The notes under the pieces are model-generated. The model saw nothing but the letters and a program-made list of their open reading frames with translations, was not told the DNA's origin and ran no database searches. From assembly GCA_036898135.1 (NCBI GenBank), contig CM072525.1, forward strand, positions 55,380,367 through 55,444,366: DNA of 64,000 nucleotides, in the 5' to 3' direction. Position 1 is the stretch's first letter. The number at the start of each line of letters is the position of its first letter. Both the position numbers and the translations under genes were made by a program. Below, piece after piece: positions 63,896-64,000 of this stretch. This DNA is from Oncomelania hupensis. Taxonomy: Eukaryota > Mollusca > Gastropoda > Littorinimorpha > Pomatiopsidae.

Positions 63896-64000
63896 TACTC
63901 TTGATAGAAATTTCCTGACACATGTAGAAGCAAGAGGTCGTTCTGGAAGATATAAAAATATGTATTGACGTAAGTCAGTGATGACGATCTTTTATTCGAT

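Overview
This window looks like repeat-dense intergenic DNA from an invertebrate animal, most likely a lophotrochozoan and probably a mollusc. I infer this from long (GA)n, (CA)n and trinucleotide tracts, tRNA-derived SINEs, several non-LTR retrotransposon lineages, a Gmr1-like LTR element and many minisatellites. I see no bacterial or organellar gene, no rRNA array and no CRISPR. The species itself is inference only. No single-copy host gene is convincing; the best candidate is a weak two-exon model on the minus strand at 54.7-56.6 kb.

Layout. 0.3-6.9 kb: fragments of one RTE-like LINE family whose 3' end carries a GGATA-type tail, including a +/-/+ cluster at 4.2-6.84 kb, with a complete tRNA-SINE at 2.9-3.35 kb. 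7.95-11.15 kb: a second LINE lineage with a 1097-codon frame holding part of the endonuclease, a full reverse transcriptase (RT) and a C-terminal Cys/His motif. 11.3-16.4 kb (minus): a Gmr1-like Ty3/Gypsy element with SCAN-like Gag, CCHC knuckle, protease, integrase, a tRNA-Leu-type primer site and one LTR of about 1.45 kb. It has no RT/RNase H and lacks its 3' half. 16.4-25.7 kb: mostly unannotatable DNA, microsatellites and retroelement 3' ends. 25.76-26.26 kb: a 500-bp inverted-repeat transposon with an 8-bp target duplication, inserted in the edge of a 2.6-kb, roughly 26-bp satellite (to 28.85 kb) that contains a 443-bp higher-order duplication. 32.4-33.9 kb: a decayed CR1/Jockey-like LINE. 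34.18-34.57 kb: a 393-bp mariner-type MITE keeping the last 27 codons of a transposase. 36-47.6 kb: minisatellites with units of 22, 51, 41, 78 and 29 bp, plus SINEs, including one with a 5S-rRNA-like segment. 50.3-54.7 kb: duplicated unclassified repeats around the longest RTE-like LINE copy (805 codons). 58.2-59.0 kb: an inverted-repeat structure ending in telomere-like motifs. 59.2-61.9 kb: a Rex1-like LINE with a 673-codon frame. 62.2-63.9 kb: SINEs and a LINE copy from which the whole RT is deleted.

The coding capacity is that of selfish elements, which act separately rather than as one pathway. Recurrent 3' ends (GGATA tail, ATTCGT tail, a GTCC/GGAC hairpin, a TTAGGC/GCCTAA hairpin, a GCGCTATATAA SINE tail) suggest that several retrotransposition machineries built this locus, and that microsatellites often sit at their ends. 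All calls come from reading the sequence and from family knowledge; no database search was run.
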